Shown here: positions 33,961 through 44,782 of the stretch, one piece after another
Numbering within the stretch: the first letter of the stretch is position 1
Layout of the letters: every line of letters starts with the position of its first letter
Source: Cornus controversa
Lineage: Eukaryota; Streptophyta; Magnoliopsida; Cornales; Cornaceae
Direction of reading: 5' to 3'
Length of the DNA stretch: 64,000 nucleotides
NCBI GenBank assembly: GCA_026545225.1
Contig: CM048845.1
Location: forward strand, 29,602,001 to 29,666,000
Notes under the pieces: model-generated
Database searches by the model: none
What the model was told of the DNA's origin: nothing
The model's input: the letters and a program-made list of their open reading frames with translations, nothing else
Position numbers and translations under genes: made by a program

Positions 33961-36900
33961 GCCAATAGTTAAGGTATCAGGGTATTGGGTAGCAGGGCCA
34001 AAGAGCACAGGGTCGTGCCTTCATTCTTGTTCTAGCAGAGACCTCAGCAGGACCGTCAATGGTCCGAGGTATATTCCTTGTATCTAGCTTGTGGGCTAGG
34101 GTTTTAGTGCACTCAGGTACATCACATTTATTCATTTCATATGCATTTGCTTGTGCTTTGAGGTTGGAGGTGTCATCTTTGGACTTGATTTTATCCATTG
34201 ATACACCAGTTGGTGGTAGAATGACCTTGGGTAGTGTATGTTGGTCTTGCGAGATCGAGATTTTGGGATATCGATTAGTGTTTGATTTCATCCTCTTAGA
34301 CAAGTCTAGCTTTGATGTGATCTTGGGTATGGATTGGCTATCTACTCTCAAAGCCAATATTGATTGTTATCGGGGAAGAGTAACTTTGTACACACCAGAG
34401 TGTGTCAGTACATGTTTTGTGGGAGAGCGAGACGATTTCTACTTGTCGTCTTCGCATAGTTCTTAAAAATAAAAAGGACTTGGACATTTCTTTGTGAGCC
34501 TACTTGTTGATGGTGATGATGAGACACTTGGAGAGCTTTCTCATGTAGTATGTGAATTTATGGATGTATTTTCGGGGGACTTGACACAGTTGCCTCCGTA
34601 AAGAGAAGTGGAGTTTACGAAAGAACTTGCTCCAGGTACTGTGCCCATTTCTATGGCACCGTACCGAAGGGACCATTGCAAGAGCTACTAGATAAGGGAT
34701 TTGTACGTCCTAGTACTGCGCCTTGGGGAGTTCCAATTCCTTTTACTAAGAAGAAGGACGGGTCTTTGCAGCTTTGCATTGACTATCGAAAGTTGAATCG
34801 GGCAACGATCAAGAATAAGTATCCTTTGCCAAGGATAGATGATTTGTTCGATCAAACTAAATGGTTCCAAATGTTTCTCAAAAATAGACTTGAGATTCGA
34901 ATATTATTAGTTGGGGGTTAGAGAAGAAGACATTCAGAAAATCACTTTTCGCACACTACGAGTTTTTAGTGATGCCATTTGGTTTGACAAATGCACGGGC
35001 AACATTCATGGACTTGATGAACCGTGTGTTCAATGAGTATTTAGACAAGTTTGTGGTTGTGTTTGTTGATGACATCCTAGTGTACTCGTCTTCGGAAGAG
35101 GAGCACGAGGGGCACTTGAGGGTTGTATTGCAACTTCTAAGGGATATGTCAAATACAAGAAGTGTGAGTTTTGGCTAACGGTGGTGAAATTCCTTGGGCA
35201 TGTTGTCTGAAGGAGGGGTTTTTGTGGATCCATCCAAGATAAAAGCGGTGATGAGTTGGGAAAGACCTAAGAACATATTTGAGATACGAAACTTCTTGGG
35301 ATTACCTGGATATTATATGAGGTTTGTGAAGGACTTTTAGAGGTTAGTGGCACCAATGACTCAGCTTACCCGAAAAAGAGTGAAATTTGTGTGGGATGAT
35401 GCTTGCGAGCAATCATTCATAGAATTAAAGAGGTGGTTAACTTGGGTACCGATATTGATTATTCTGGAACGTGGGTTGGGGTACACAATCTATTGTGATG
35501 CTTCACAACTTGGTTTGGGATGCGTGTTGATGCAAACCGAAAGAGTTGTGGCATACTGCTCAAGGCAATTGAAGACACATAAAAAATACTACTCGACAAA
35601 CGACTTAGAATTGGCGATGGTGATCTTTGCACTCAAGGTGTCGAGATATTATGTATATGGTGAGAAGCTTGAGGTGTTCTCGGATCACAAAAGTCTCAAG
35701 TACTTTTTCTCCCAAAAGGATTTGAATATGAGACAACGGAGGTGGATAGAGTACATAGAAGATTATGACTTCGACTTATAATATCATCCAGGAAAGGCCA
35801 ATGTGGTAGCAGATGCGTTGAGTAGGAAGTCTCATGGTAGCTTAGCAAGCTTAGCCATACGGAAGTGGAAGATGATAGAAGATATCTCAGAAATGGGATT
35901 ACATTTTAGTGAGGATGATGGACAGACGATGTTATTTACTCTTATCGTTCAACCAACTCTTGTGAGTAAAGTGATTGAAGAGCAAAGGAAAGATAGCAAG
36001 ATTGAGGTTATTTGCACTCGAATTTAGGGTGGCGAGGTGGTGGAAGGATGGACAGTTCATTTGGATAAGAGCATGAAATTTGAGGAGAAGATGTTTGTTC
36101 CCCTAACTTGTAGAGAAGAAGTCTTTAAAGAGTTTCACAACTTGAGGCTTGCAGTGCATCCTGGTGGTACCAAGATGTATCACAACCTACGCCGACAGTA
36201 TCGGTGGAAGGGTATGAAGAGTGATATAGCTCAGTTTGTAGCGAGATGCCTCACTTGTCAACAAGTGAAAGCTGAGCATCAGAGGCCAGCGGGGTTGCTA
36301 CAACCATTGTCTGTGGCTATGTGGAAGTGGGAACATGTCACTATGGACTTTGTGACAGGGTTACCTAGGTCAAGGAAGAGTCACGATGCAGTTTGGGTTA
36401 TTGTTGACAGATTGACCAAGGTAGCTCACTTTATTTCTATCAAAGTAACCGATGATGTTGATACTCTCAGTAGATTGTACATTGAGCAGATCCTTAGACT
36501 TCATGGCATGCTAGTTTCTATTATTTCATATAGAGACCCACAATTTACATCTCAATTTTGGTAGAGTTTCTAAGCAGCGCTTGATACAGACCTTCACTTT
36601 AGTACGACTTTTCATCCTCAGATGGATGGTCAGTCCGAGCGTACTATACAGATTTTGGAGGATATGTTGCAGGCATGTGTACTTGATCTTCGGGGTAGTT
36701 GGGAAGATCACCTTCCATTGGTGGAGTTTGCATACAATAATAGCTATCAAACTAGTATTGAGATGGATCCATTCAAGGCCTTGTGTTAGTAGACCGTGTA
36801 GGTCACATATCTGTTGGACCAAGGTTGGGGAGACAGTTTCCTTGGGGCCAGAATTAGTTTGAGAGACCACAGAGAATATCAAGATAATACGATAACAGTT

Positions 36901-37387
36901 ACTTACTGCTCAGAATCATCAAAAAAGTTATGTCGATAGAAGGCGATGACCATTAGCATTTGAGGTCGAGGACCATATCTTCCTAAAGGTCTCACCACAA
37001 AGAGGCTTGATGAGGTTTGGTTATAGTGGTAAACTAGTGCTACGCTTTATTGGACCATTTGAGATTTTGGATCGAGTGAGAGAGGTTACTTATCGCTTAG
37101 CATTGCCATCGCAATTGTCAAGTGTGCACAACACTTTCCATGTTTCTATGTTGAGAAAATACGAACCGGACCCTTCACACGTACTTGATTGGGCAGACCT
37201 TGAGGTGGAGGAGGACGTGTCATACGAGGAGAGGTTGATCCAGGTTTTGGATGCTAGAGAGCAAGTGTTTCGGGGCAAAACCATTCCTTTGGTTAAAGTG
37301 CTTTGGAGGCATCACGGGGTAGAAGATGTTACATGAAAACGGGAACAAGAAATCCGCTCAAAGTATTCTGAGTTATTCACCACTTGA
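33961..37387 (+). pseudogene. Pol of element D: protease, RT, RNase H, integrase
   Basis: Protease at 34059-34430: the active-site motif is VHSGTS, with His (34110-34112) for the catalytic Asp, then FDVILGMDWLSTL. Reverse transcriptase at about 34500-35340: [20 protein letters not shown], a frameshift near 34850, [20 protein letters not shown], and an intact FVDDILVYS at about 35065. RNase H at about 35490-35830: IYCDASQLGLGCVL, DLELAMVIFALK, FSDHKSLKYF and GKANVVADALSRKS. Integrase from about 36120: zinc domain with HPGGTKMYHNL and CLTCQQVK; core with MDFVTGLPRS, IVDRLTKVAHF, SYRDPQFTSQF and GQSERTIQILEDMLQ; then GKLVLRFIGPFEI and a tail VKVLWRHHGVEDVT before a stop, ending SELFTT near 37384. 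Mutations are scattered over an otherwise long, readable frame. Confidence 0.93.
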
Positions 37388-37420
37388 GGTACATTTTAAT
37401 CTCGAGGACGAAATTCCTAT

Positions 37421-37433
37421 AAGGTTGGGAGGT
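37421..37433 (+). promoter_or_regulatory. Polypurine tract of element D
   Basis: AAGGTTGGGAGGT precedes TGTAGAGACC, the 3' LTR start. The sequence CGAGGACGAAATTCC just upstream is the usual Tekay-like pre-tract motif. Confidence 0.88.
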
Positions 37434-38590
37434 TGTAGAGACCGGGTCCAATTTTGATTGGTTTTCATTTTTATTCATCATTATTGCTTTAAATGCATTT
37501 TTAATGATGTTTAACGTGTTTTAAATGTGAGAAACGTGTTTGGAAAGTTGTATTAGGGTTTTGAAAAGTTTTGAAAACATTTGGAAAAGTTTGACTTTTT
37601 GGGTCAACGGGGCCCCGAGACTAGGTCTGGTGGGCCCGAGAATCCGAAATTTTTTTGAAAAAAATATTATTTTTGGTTATTAACCAAACTAAATGTTTAA
37701 AGAGTTAAAAAAAGTTATTTCGAGACCGTAGGAACTTTCAAAATCGAAAACGGAGGTCGGGAGGGTACATTAAGTAACTCAGCGATAAATTGGTCATTTC
37801 ACGCCCCAAGTGGTGAGATAAATATCTAGAGGGGCTGGATATTTCATTTTTACATATCTCACTCTCTCTCTAACTCTCTCACTCATCTCTCTCCCTTCTC
37901 TCTAGATTTTGGATGTGTTAGGCTAGGAATCGGGAAAAGTCGAAGGCAAGTGCATTGCTCCAGTCAGTGAGGGCTACACTTTGGATCGAACAAAGTCTAC
38001 ATTTGACAAGGTAGAAAGGGCTGAGATTTTTGAAACTTGGCTTCGAAGCTTAGGACTTGAGGTAGGGGTGTGAAGTTCTTCTTTATTTTGATTCTATAGG
38101 TCCCTTGATTGTGCGAAATGAGAGATTTGATTAATCGAAAAGTTGCAGGGTAAAAGTCCCGAATGATGAAAAACTTCAATGGTACTTTGATAGTACTTCG
38201 CATGATCGAACATTTCGATTGTGCGAAATGACGCTTTGATCAATCGAAATGCACATTTCGATTTAGCGAAAATGGTGTCTAGCAACTGGTGTGGTGCAAG
38301 TGTGGCCATGTGTGGGGGCTTAGCTAGGGGTTAATGTTGGGACGTACGTAGACATACGTGCGTGTAAATACACTTCCGCATTGAGTTAAAGGTTGAAAAA
38401 ATTCATTAGGGTTTAATGGACCTATTCACCATTATTTTCGGGTGTTGGAAACCGGAGTGTAACAACTTGGTATCAGAGCATGGTACCATAGTGAGATTAG
38501 AGATCTTGATGAGTGGTGGTGATGTTGACTTTCAATATTCACCCCCATTTCCCTCACTCTTAAGTGGGTGTTGGAAATCGGGGCGTGACA
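37434..38590 (+). mobile_element. 3' LTR of element D with internal deletion
   Basis: It aligns to the 5' LTR at both ends, but lacks about 1.2 kb that lies between 30832 and 32070 in the 5' copy. The break falls at a GATTGTG string present at both edges, as expected for deletion between short direct repeats. It holds the same internal primer-binding motif (38468-38479) as the 5' LTR, and a block of ATCGAAA/GCGAAAT motifs at 38110-38275. Confidence 0.88.
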
Positions 38591-38595
38591 ATTCC

Positions 38596-38922
38596 GATGT
38601 GGGCCCGGTGTTTTTGTAATTTTTTTATGTGCTGGACAAGATGGTGAAGTCCATTCATCAATCGGATGGTCAGATTGCTACATGTGTAAAATTACAATTT
38701 TGCCCCTATGAATGTCCAGTGATCAGGAATGCAATTCGATGCGATTTTTGGGTGATCTCAAGGTTTCGAGGAGTGCTAATTATGATGATGAGGTCTGTGT
38801 GTTAATTTAATAGTTGGAATGGCTGGTTGAAATGGGCCCGCAAATCAATGTGATGGTGCGAATTTTGCGAAATCGAATTTTGAGGGATCAGAAGGTATGT
38901 TTGGGGGGGTGCAAAATGAGTG
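38596..38922. other. Non-coding stretch right of element D
   Basis: Nothing gene-like is seen. It continues the sequence interrupted by D and shares diverged phrases with 29900-30150. Confidence 0.5.
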
Positions 38923-38930
38923 TCTACACC

Positions 38931-39507
38931 TAGGGATGGCAATTTGCCCCGCCCCGTCGGATACCCGCCCCGCTCCGTCCCGTTTAAAACCCGTTTATGG
39001 AACCGTTTAAGGAAACGGGGTGGGGATGGGGTTAAAGAAAATAACCCGCGTTTAAACGGGGCGGGGACGGGGGTAAGACCCTACCCCGACGGGTACCCGC
39101 CCCGTTTAAGTGTATATATATTTATACTTTTATATATATAATATATAGAGAAAATATTAATAATGTATAAAGAAAATATTAATATTATATATATCATAGA
39201 ACTATACAAGTTTATTATATATGACTCAATATTATCCATTGTGTTGCAAGTTTCTAAATGTGTGTTTTTGGTGTATATGTAACAAAATATCATATTTATT
39301 ACTATAAAAAATTTTGCATTAAAAAAAAATGTATAAACGTGGCGGGGCGGGGTAAGTTAAATGGTTATGGGAATAGGGAAGTCAAAACCCGCCCCACCCC
39401 GCCCCGTTTATACACGGTTGCGGGGCGGGGACGGGGTGGGGAAAGTTAAATGGTTTCGGTTATGGAGAAGGCAAAACCCGCCCCACCCCGCCCCGTTGCC
39501 ATCCCTA
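38931..39507. mobile_element. hAT-type MITE with perfect 8-bp target duplication
   Basis: The ends are perfect 12-bp inverted repeats, TAGGGATGGCAA and TTGCCATCCCTA. The flanks are TCTACACC at 38923-38930 and 39508-39515, a perfect 8-bp target duplication, the signature of hAT transposons. Both arms are very GC-rich arrays of CCCCGCCCCG and its complement with GTTTAAAC-like spacers. The middle (about 39110-39330) is very AT-rich. It has no transposase, so it is non-autonomous. The arms could form an extensive hairpin. Confidence 0.94.
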
Positions 39508-39534
39508 TCTACACCTTACAAACTTTAAGAGTAA

Positions 39535-40246
39535 GGGCATCCACTATGGGTTCTCCAAATTTGAATTTTAGCTAGCCACCTCAGCATTTTAGCTAGCCAC
39601 CTCATCATATCAGGATCTTTAAATTTTGACTCCACAACAGGTTTTCCAGATTTGCATTTTAGTGAGCCACATCATAATCTCTAAATTTTGACTCCACAAT
39701 AGGTTCTCCAGATTTTCACTACCCACACAATTAAATAATCTTACACAATTAAATTAATCTAAAATTTTGTGTATATACATATTTATATTAAATTTTTTTA
39801 TACTTTTTTTACTTGAAAATTTCATAATTTTTTTGTTTTAAGTCAAAAAATAGCCTAAGTGGTACTCAAATTAAAGCTCTCGAAATTATCTTTCTAACAA
39901 AATTAATTTCATCAAAAATTCAATTTGTAGTGAAAGTTATTGAGATTTAAGTGAATGATATATATATATATACATGCACAGACTCCTATAAAGGTGAGAA
40001 CAAAAAAATAATATAATAAAGTCTTTGGTTCGCTATATGGTTGGCCAAATCCAGCCAACCATTAAGCTAACCAACTGTGGGTTCCGCAAATTTAAAGAAT
40101 GTGTTGTTTGGCTACAGTGATGATCGGTTGGCCAGACTTGTGTAGCTAACCAACTGTGGGTCCCTCATATTTAGAGAATGTGTTGTTTGGCTACAGTGAT
40201 GATCGGTTGGCCAAACTTGTGTCTGGCCAACCCATTGCTCGTGCTC
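39535..40246. mobile_element. PIF/Harbinger-like MITE (candidate)
   Basis: The left end GGGCATCCACTATGGGTT pairs imperfectly (about 12 of 18) with the right end, whose reverse complement is GAGCACGAGCAATGGGTT. Both sides are flanked by TAA (39532-39534 and 40247-40249), the target duplication expected for Harbinger elements. Each half carries its own direct repeats: TTTTAGCTAGCCACCTCA twice near 39575-39608, and TTGTTTGGCTACAGTGATGA twice near 40105 and 40184. It is non-coding. Confidence 0.7.
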
Positions 40247-41331
40247 TAAATAAGTTAGAGTGAACAGTTTATATCAGAATTCTATGTTTAAATCTCTGGA
40301 TGTAAATTATGTTTTTTTGGCTTATGATTTCTCACAAATTTTTTGGAAGAACGGTTAATATAAAGTCAGTAGCTAATATTAATTTAATGTGCAATGCTAT
40401 ATTTAAATCATTACACTTTTTGATTTTACCAATAATAATAATAATAAAAGCTGAACTTTGAGAAAAATTTGGCACCTTTTATTAGTGTGTTTTTTTTTTT
40501 GGGCATGTTTTCTAATTGTGTGGTTTGACTTTCTTTCCATCTAAATTCAATTTTATTTTGTAAAATTTATAATGGATTTTGTGGTTTGAGCTTGATAAGT
40601 AAATTCATTATTTTCAACTATAATTGTTTTAAGTTGCCTTGAGCATTTTTTTTCCCCAAAAAATGTTATTTTTCTGTTACTAGTTTGGTTTTTTTGTTTT
40701 GTTTGTTCAAATATGTATTTCAATTGTGATAGATTATATATTTCTTATATTATATCAGCTCTTATATTTTTCTTCTTTTATTATCTGCATAAAATATTAT
40801 ATATATATAAGCTGATATAATATAGAAAATATATAATCTAACAAATTGAAACATCTGATTTCATTTTCCTATTTAATACTCTCATTTTCTTTTCCATCCA
40901 ATATTTTTCGCAGCGGGTGTGTTCAATATTTATCTCATTATCAAAGTCATTAGATGAAATATTGAACAACCGAACAAAAGAATCAATGAATCATGAGGAG
41001 AGTGTTTATCATTGCATTGCACAAAGTGTTAGCATCTAAAACAATTTTAAAAAAAAATATCAACAATCATATCTTATCATGTGCATCATAGGTTGATTTT
41101 ATTTTTATTACTATTAAAAGTGCATATATATATATATATATAATATACATTTTAACTAAAAAAGGTATTACCAATATTCCCTTAATAAAGAGTTACCTTT
41201 ATAATGAAGGAGTCATGTCTATTGGCAAATTCTAAAAAATCATGTGATCTAATCTCGAAGTTATATTAGTGAATCATCAAATCCTGTTTATTGATGGATT
41301 ATCAAAAGTCACATTAAATTCTACCCATATA
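40247..41331. other. AT-rich intergenic stretch
   Basis: No coding frame of interest is visible. It contains the hairpin at 40712-40856 and a TA run near 41126-41142. Confidence 0.6.
40712..40856. repeat. Long AT-rich hairpin (fold-back element)
   Basis: ATTATATCAGCTCTTATAT on the left pairs with ATATAAGCTGATATAAT on the right. The pairing extends outward through AGATTATATATTT / AAATATATAATCT to CAATT / AATTG, giving arms of about 55-60 bases around a loop of about 30. It is probably a small MITE. The terminal duplication is not clear. Confidence 0.8.
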
Positions 41332-41644
41332 GGGCCCGTTAGCCATGTATTTTGTTTTTACTGTTTTGTTTTTCCTTAAAACAAAACAAGTATTTTGTTA
41401 CGAATGTATTTTAAATAAAATCAAAAACACATTGACATAGAAAATCTGTTTTAAGTGTTTTTTTTTCTACTACAGTTGTTGAAACACAATAAAAACACCA
41501 AAATAGTATTTTCAATTTTGGCCTAAAATTTTGAAACAGTTTAATACTATTCAAACACAACGGACAGTAACATGCTTTATTTTTACAATGCTGAAACAAA
41601 ACAAAAAAACAAAAACAAAAACAAAACACATGCCAAACATGCCC
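41332..41644. mobile_element. Small MITE with GGGCCCGTT-type ends (candidate)
   Basis: The left end GGGCCCGTTAGCCATG pairs with the right end (reverse complement GGGCATGTTTGGCATG) at 12 of 16 positions. ATA flanks both sides (41329-41331 and 41645-41647). The interior is rich in AAAACAAAACA and its complement. The end style is the common plant GGGCCTGTTTGG type also seen at 52514-52840. Confidence 0.65.
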
Positions 41645-42870
41645 ATAATGTTTAATACCATAATCGAAAGAGCCATTTCTGTTGGTGAATTCTCGAAAAT
41701 AACATTCAAAAATAACTATATAATTCCAAAAGTTATTTTTATAGGTGTATTCTCAAAGTTCACATTTAATTTCAATAGATCGCTTTCTCCAAGTGTAAAG
41801 AGAATGTTTTAGACATAACAAAAATATTCGCCCTTCTTTGAAACTTTTTATTTTATTCTAATATTATTTTGAAGATAAAATGAGGTAGTTCATTTCATGC
41901 TTATCATTTTTTTTTCAATGTTATTTAGTTGCATTAAGCTTCATTATCGTAGTAAATCTATAAAATAATTACTTTGGGAAAATTTTGTTACATCAAGCAC
42001 TTCTAAGGTTATATTAAGACATAAGTCAAAATAATTAATGTTAGATTTGTTACAAGCAAACTTTTTTTATCACGTGCACTTTTACTACTGTAAACACTTA
42101 AAGTTTACCTATTAAATTTACATTTAATATGTATATAATACCTAATGACATATTTACTGGGAAAGCTAGAGAAAATATATAGCGAAAGGGTATAGTTGTC
42201 CCCTAAAAATGTTTTACTATAATATTTTGGTCTTTTCACCTGATACATTTAAACGTTAAAGGGGTCATTTCACAATTCACAAGGTGGTGGGTACATCTAA
42301 CAAAAACAAATAATTTATCCAAAAAAGAGTTAGGTGGTGTTTAATTAGGCAATCAAAAGTGAAGTGTTTATTCAATTAAAAGTGATAATGAAATATGAAT
42401 ACAACATAGAAGAACATTGGCACTTGAAATAAAAATTTAAGTGAGAAAATTTTCACCTGTCACCAGCACTTTATTACACTATAATTTTTATATATCTATG
42501 TAAAAGATTGATAAAAAGGATTCTCTCTATATTTTATTAGTTTTTATATATTTAATATTGATATTAGATTTATTTGTATATTCTTATAATAGTGCCAGAA
42601 GCCTGTAAACTTGGGATAAATCACTAACAAATCCTTCCCCCAACCACAAAATAAAAAATAAAAAATAAAAAAGAAAAAAAAAGGGAAGATGTCCTATCTT
42701 TGATGTTCAACCAATGTGGATCCAAATATCATATTTGACTTGATGTTGGGAGAGAGGCTGGGTGGTGCTGTACTGCAAAAACTCACAATTTCATGTAATT
42801 TAGCTTCTGAATCGGGTGTTTTGAATTTGTTTGGATCCAAAACGATTGCTCAAATTCCAGCTTCAAATTG
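41645..42870. other. AT-rich sequence downstream of the helicase gene
   Basis: Nothing coding is seen. The part adjacent to 42871 should hold the 3' UTR of the minus-strand helicase gene. Several TTTATT strings (AATAAA on the minus strand), for example near 42533, could serve for polyadenylation, but I cannot choose one. Confidence 0.45.
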
Positions 42871-42951
42871 CTACGGTTCAGCGAGTTCTTCGATGGAGTG
42901 TTCTTGATCAAAACCAAGATAACAATCTGAAACAAGGATAAGCTTCATCCC
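42871..42951 (-). CDS. DExH14: Helicase terminal exon
   Basis: Twenty-six codons plus TAG (complement of 42871-42873), reading GMKLILVSDCYLGFDQEHSI and a short acidic tail. The acceptor is TTTGCCAG just upstream on the minus strand. The residues form the last strand of the Ig-like part of the Sec63 module. The intron before it is 396 bp (42952-43347). Confidence 0.93.
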   Translation of the reverse strand, partial: GMKLILVSDCYLGFDQEHSIEELAEP

Positions 42952-44730
42952 CTGGCAAACAGAACACCATACATATCCAGTTGAGGAAGTAATAAGAGAT
43001 GGAAAACATGATTGGGCATATTATTTTCATTATTGCTTAAATTACTTTGAAGCGTGAGAAAATTTCATCAACTCACATGTCATGACAAATAAAAGTCAAT
43101 TTATGATGAACCCTATTCATTGGTTAACAGGGAAATAAAAAAAGAAAGAAAAAATATATTTTTTGAGCAATTTCGAGAAAATTATATGGCTCCCTTTGCT
43201 TGTTTTAAGCTTTTCCTCTAGACAAAAGGAGGAATTAACAAATATGAATCCATCTTTTGTGCATGTATTTATAGGGTCTTCACATTATGATCTCGCAAAT
43301 GGGTTAAAGAAAAATGTCTGGTTTAAAAAAAGTGAATACATACTGACCTTGGTGGTTGCTGGAGTGGATGGTAAATCCATGTGGGTGATCAAACGGCCCG
43401 AGAAAGAAACTCTCCTCAGAACATATAGTTCAGTGGTGGAGGTATTGCAAAGAACCAACCACCAAGCTTCGTCTTTTACCTGTTAAAGATGAAAGAATGT
43501 CAAAGTTAGTCTAGCTACTGACGGAAACTAGAATAAGTTGAATCTTATACCTTTGGGAATCGAGGGGCAAAAGCTCTTGATGTCTTTCGCCGGGAGTCTG
43601 CCTTTTCCAATCTAATGTTTAGAGTTAATTTCCCACCATCAGCTTCCTTTCTCTGAAGTTTTAATCTCACTTGAACACGAGAAAAAAGCTGCAGATCCTG
43701 AAAAAATAAGAACTCAACTGCTGAAATCACTGTAAGAGTCATTTTGCAGGGAATAAACCAAGCAGGTACGAAGTGCATCTGTGTACTGTGTAGGCGATAT
43801 GACAAAATAATACTCAAACTTAAACAGTTGGGAAAGAGAGAAATAAATTTCAAGTTAACAAGCCAAAGGAATATATTCATTCTTCAGAAATTTAAAATTT
43901 TTTAAGAATATCCGAGTGGCAGGAGTAGAATAAAAATTGTGACAAACAAACTAACAAATTATCCAGCCATAATCATTCTTTGAAGAATTTCTATTACTTA
44001 TTTATAACGACATTGCTTCAATTTGTATAGATTGTGTTATGCCCACCGACTTGTCCAGACATTTGTCAAAAATTTGAAAAACAGACAATTACATTTTAAA
44101 TGCATGCGTTATAAACTTCTAAAATTGAAACATGATATGTGTAAGAAACGAGAGAGAGAGCTCTCAATATTATTTCCATATCTATTATGTATTACACTGC
44201 ATATATATATATATACACACACACACACAAAGAATATGTCCTAACTAATGAAGGAGAAGGAGAAATAAAATAAAGAAGTCCTAACTAAAGGAGAAGGAGA
44301 AATAAAATAAAGAAGTCCCAACTAAAGAAAGAGAAATAAAATAAGGAAAAGACAATACTACCCTCTAACATTAAACTCTTTAATGCAATTAGGGCTGAAA
44401 ATCAAACAGCAACGGTGATGCAATTGCTGATGTGTTTTCAAACACACGTAATTTCTGCGATAGGGTTGAGAAAATAGAAGAAGAGAAGGGTGTGCTGCGA
44501 TGCTATGATGTCTAGGGTTGCGAACTGTTTTGCGAAGAGAACTATCAGGATTGAGAAGACTGTGCTGCGATGCTACGATGTCTAGGGCTGCGAACTGTTT
44601 TTCGAAGAGAACTATCAGGATTGCAATTGCATGTGATGAACTAGGGCTAGAATTGACGCTGCTCTGATACCATGTAAGAAATGAGAGAGAGAGCTCTCAA
44701 TATTATTTCCTCATCTATTCTGTATTACAC

Positions 44731-44782
<52 letters not shown>

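Larger units (their letters stand above)
30165..38590 (+). mobile_element. Element D: full-span Ty3/gypsy chromovirus, inactive
   Basis: D has both LTRs, PBS, gag with two zinc knuckles, protease, reverse transcriptase, RNase H, integrase and polypurine tract. Flanking 5-mers are GTTCC (30160-30164) and ATTCC (38591-38595), a target duplication with one mismatch. The order protease-RT-RNase H-integrase is that of Ty3/gypsy. The integrase tail ending in VKVLWRHHGVED is typical of Tekay-like chromoviruses with a divergent chromodomain. Stops, frameshifts and a protease active-site change make it inactive. A solo LTR of the same family lies at 54963-56924. Confidence 0.93.

Noticed and set aside
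43163..43486. 107-codon plus-strand frame
   Set aside because: It is antisense to the helicase penultimate exon, which is conserved and correctly spliced on the minus strand.
43698..43880. Extension of the helicase exon frame upstream to an ATG at 43880
   Set aside because: TTTTTTCAG at 43698 is a good acceptor and the family sequence joins the exon at 46246-46416. The extra residues are unrelated to the family.
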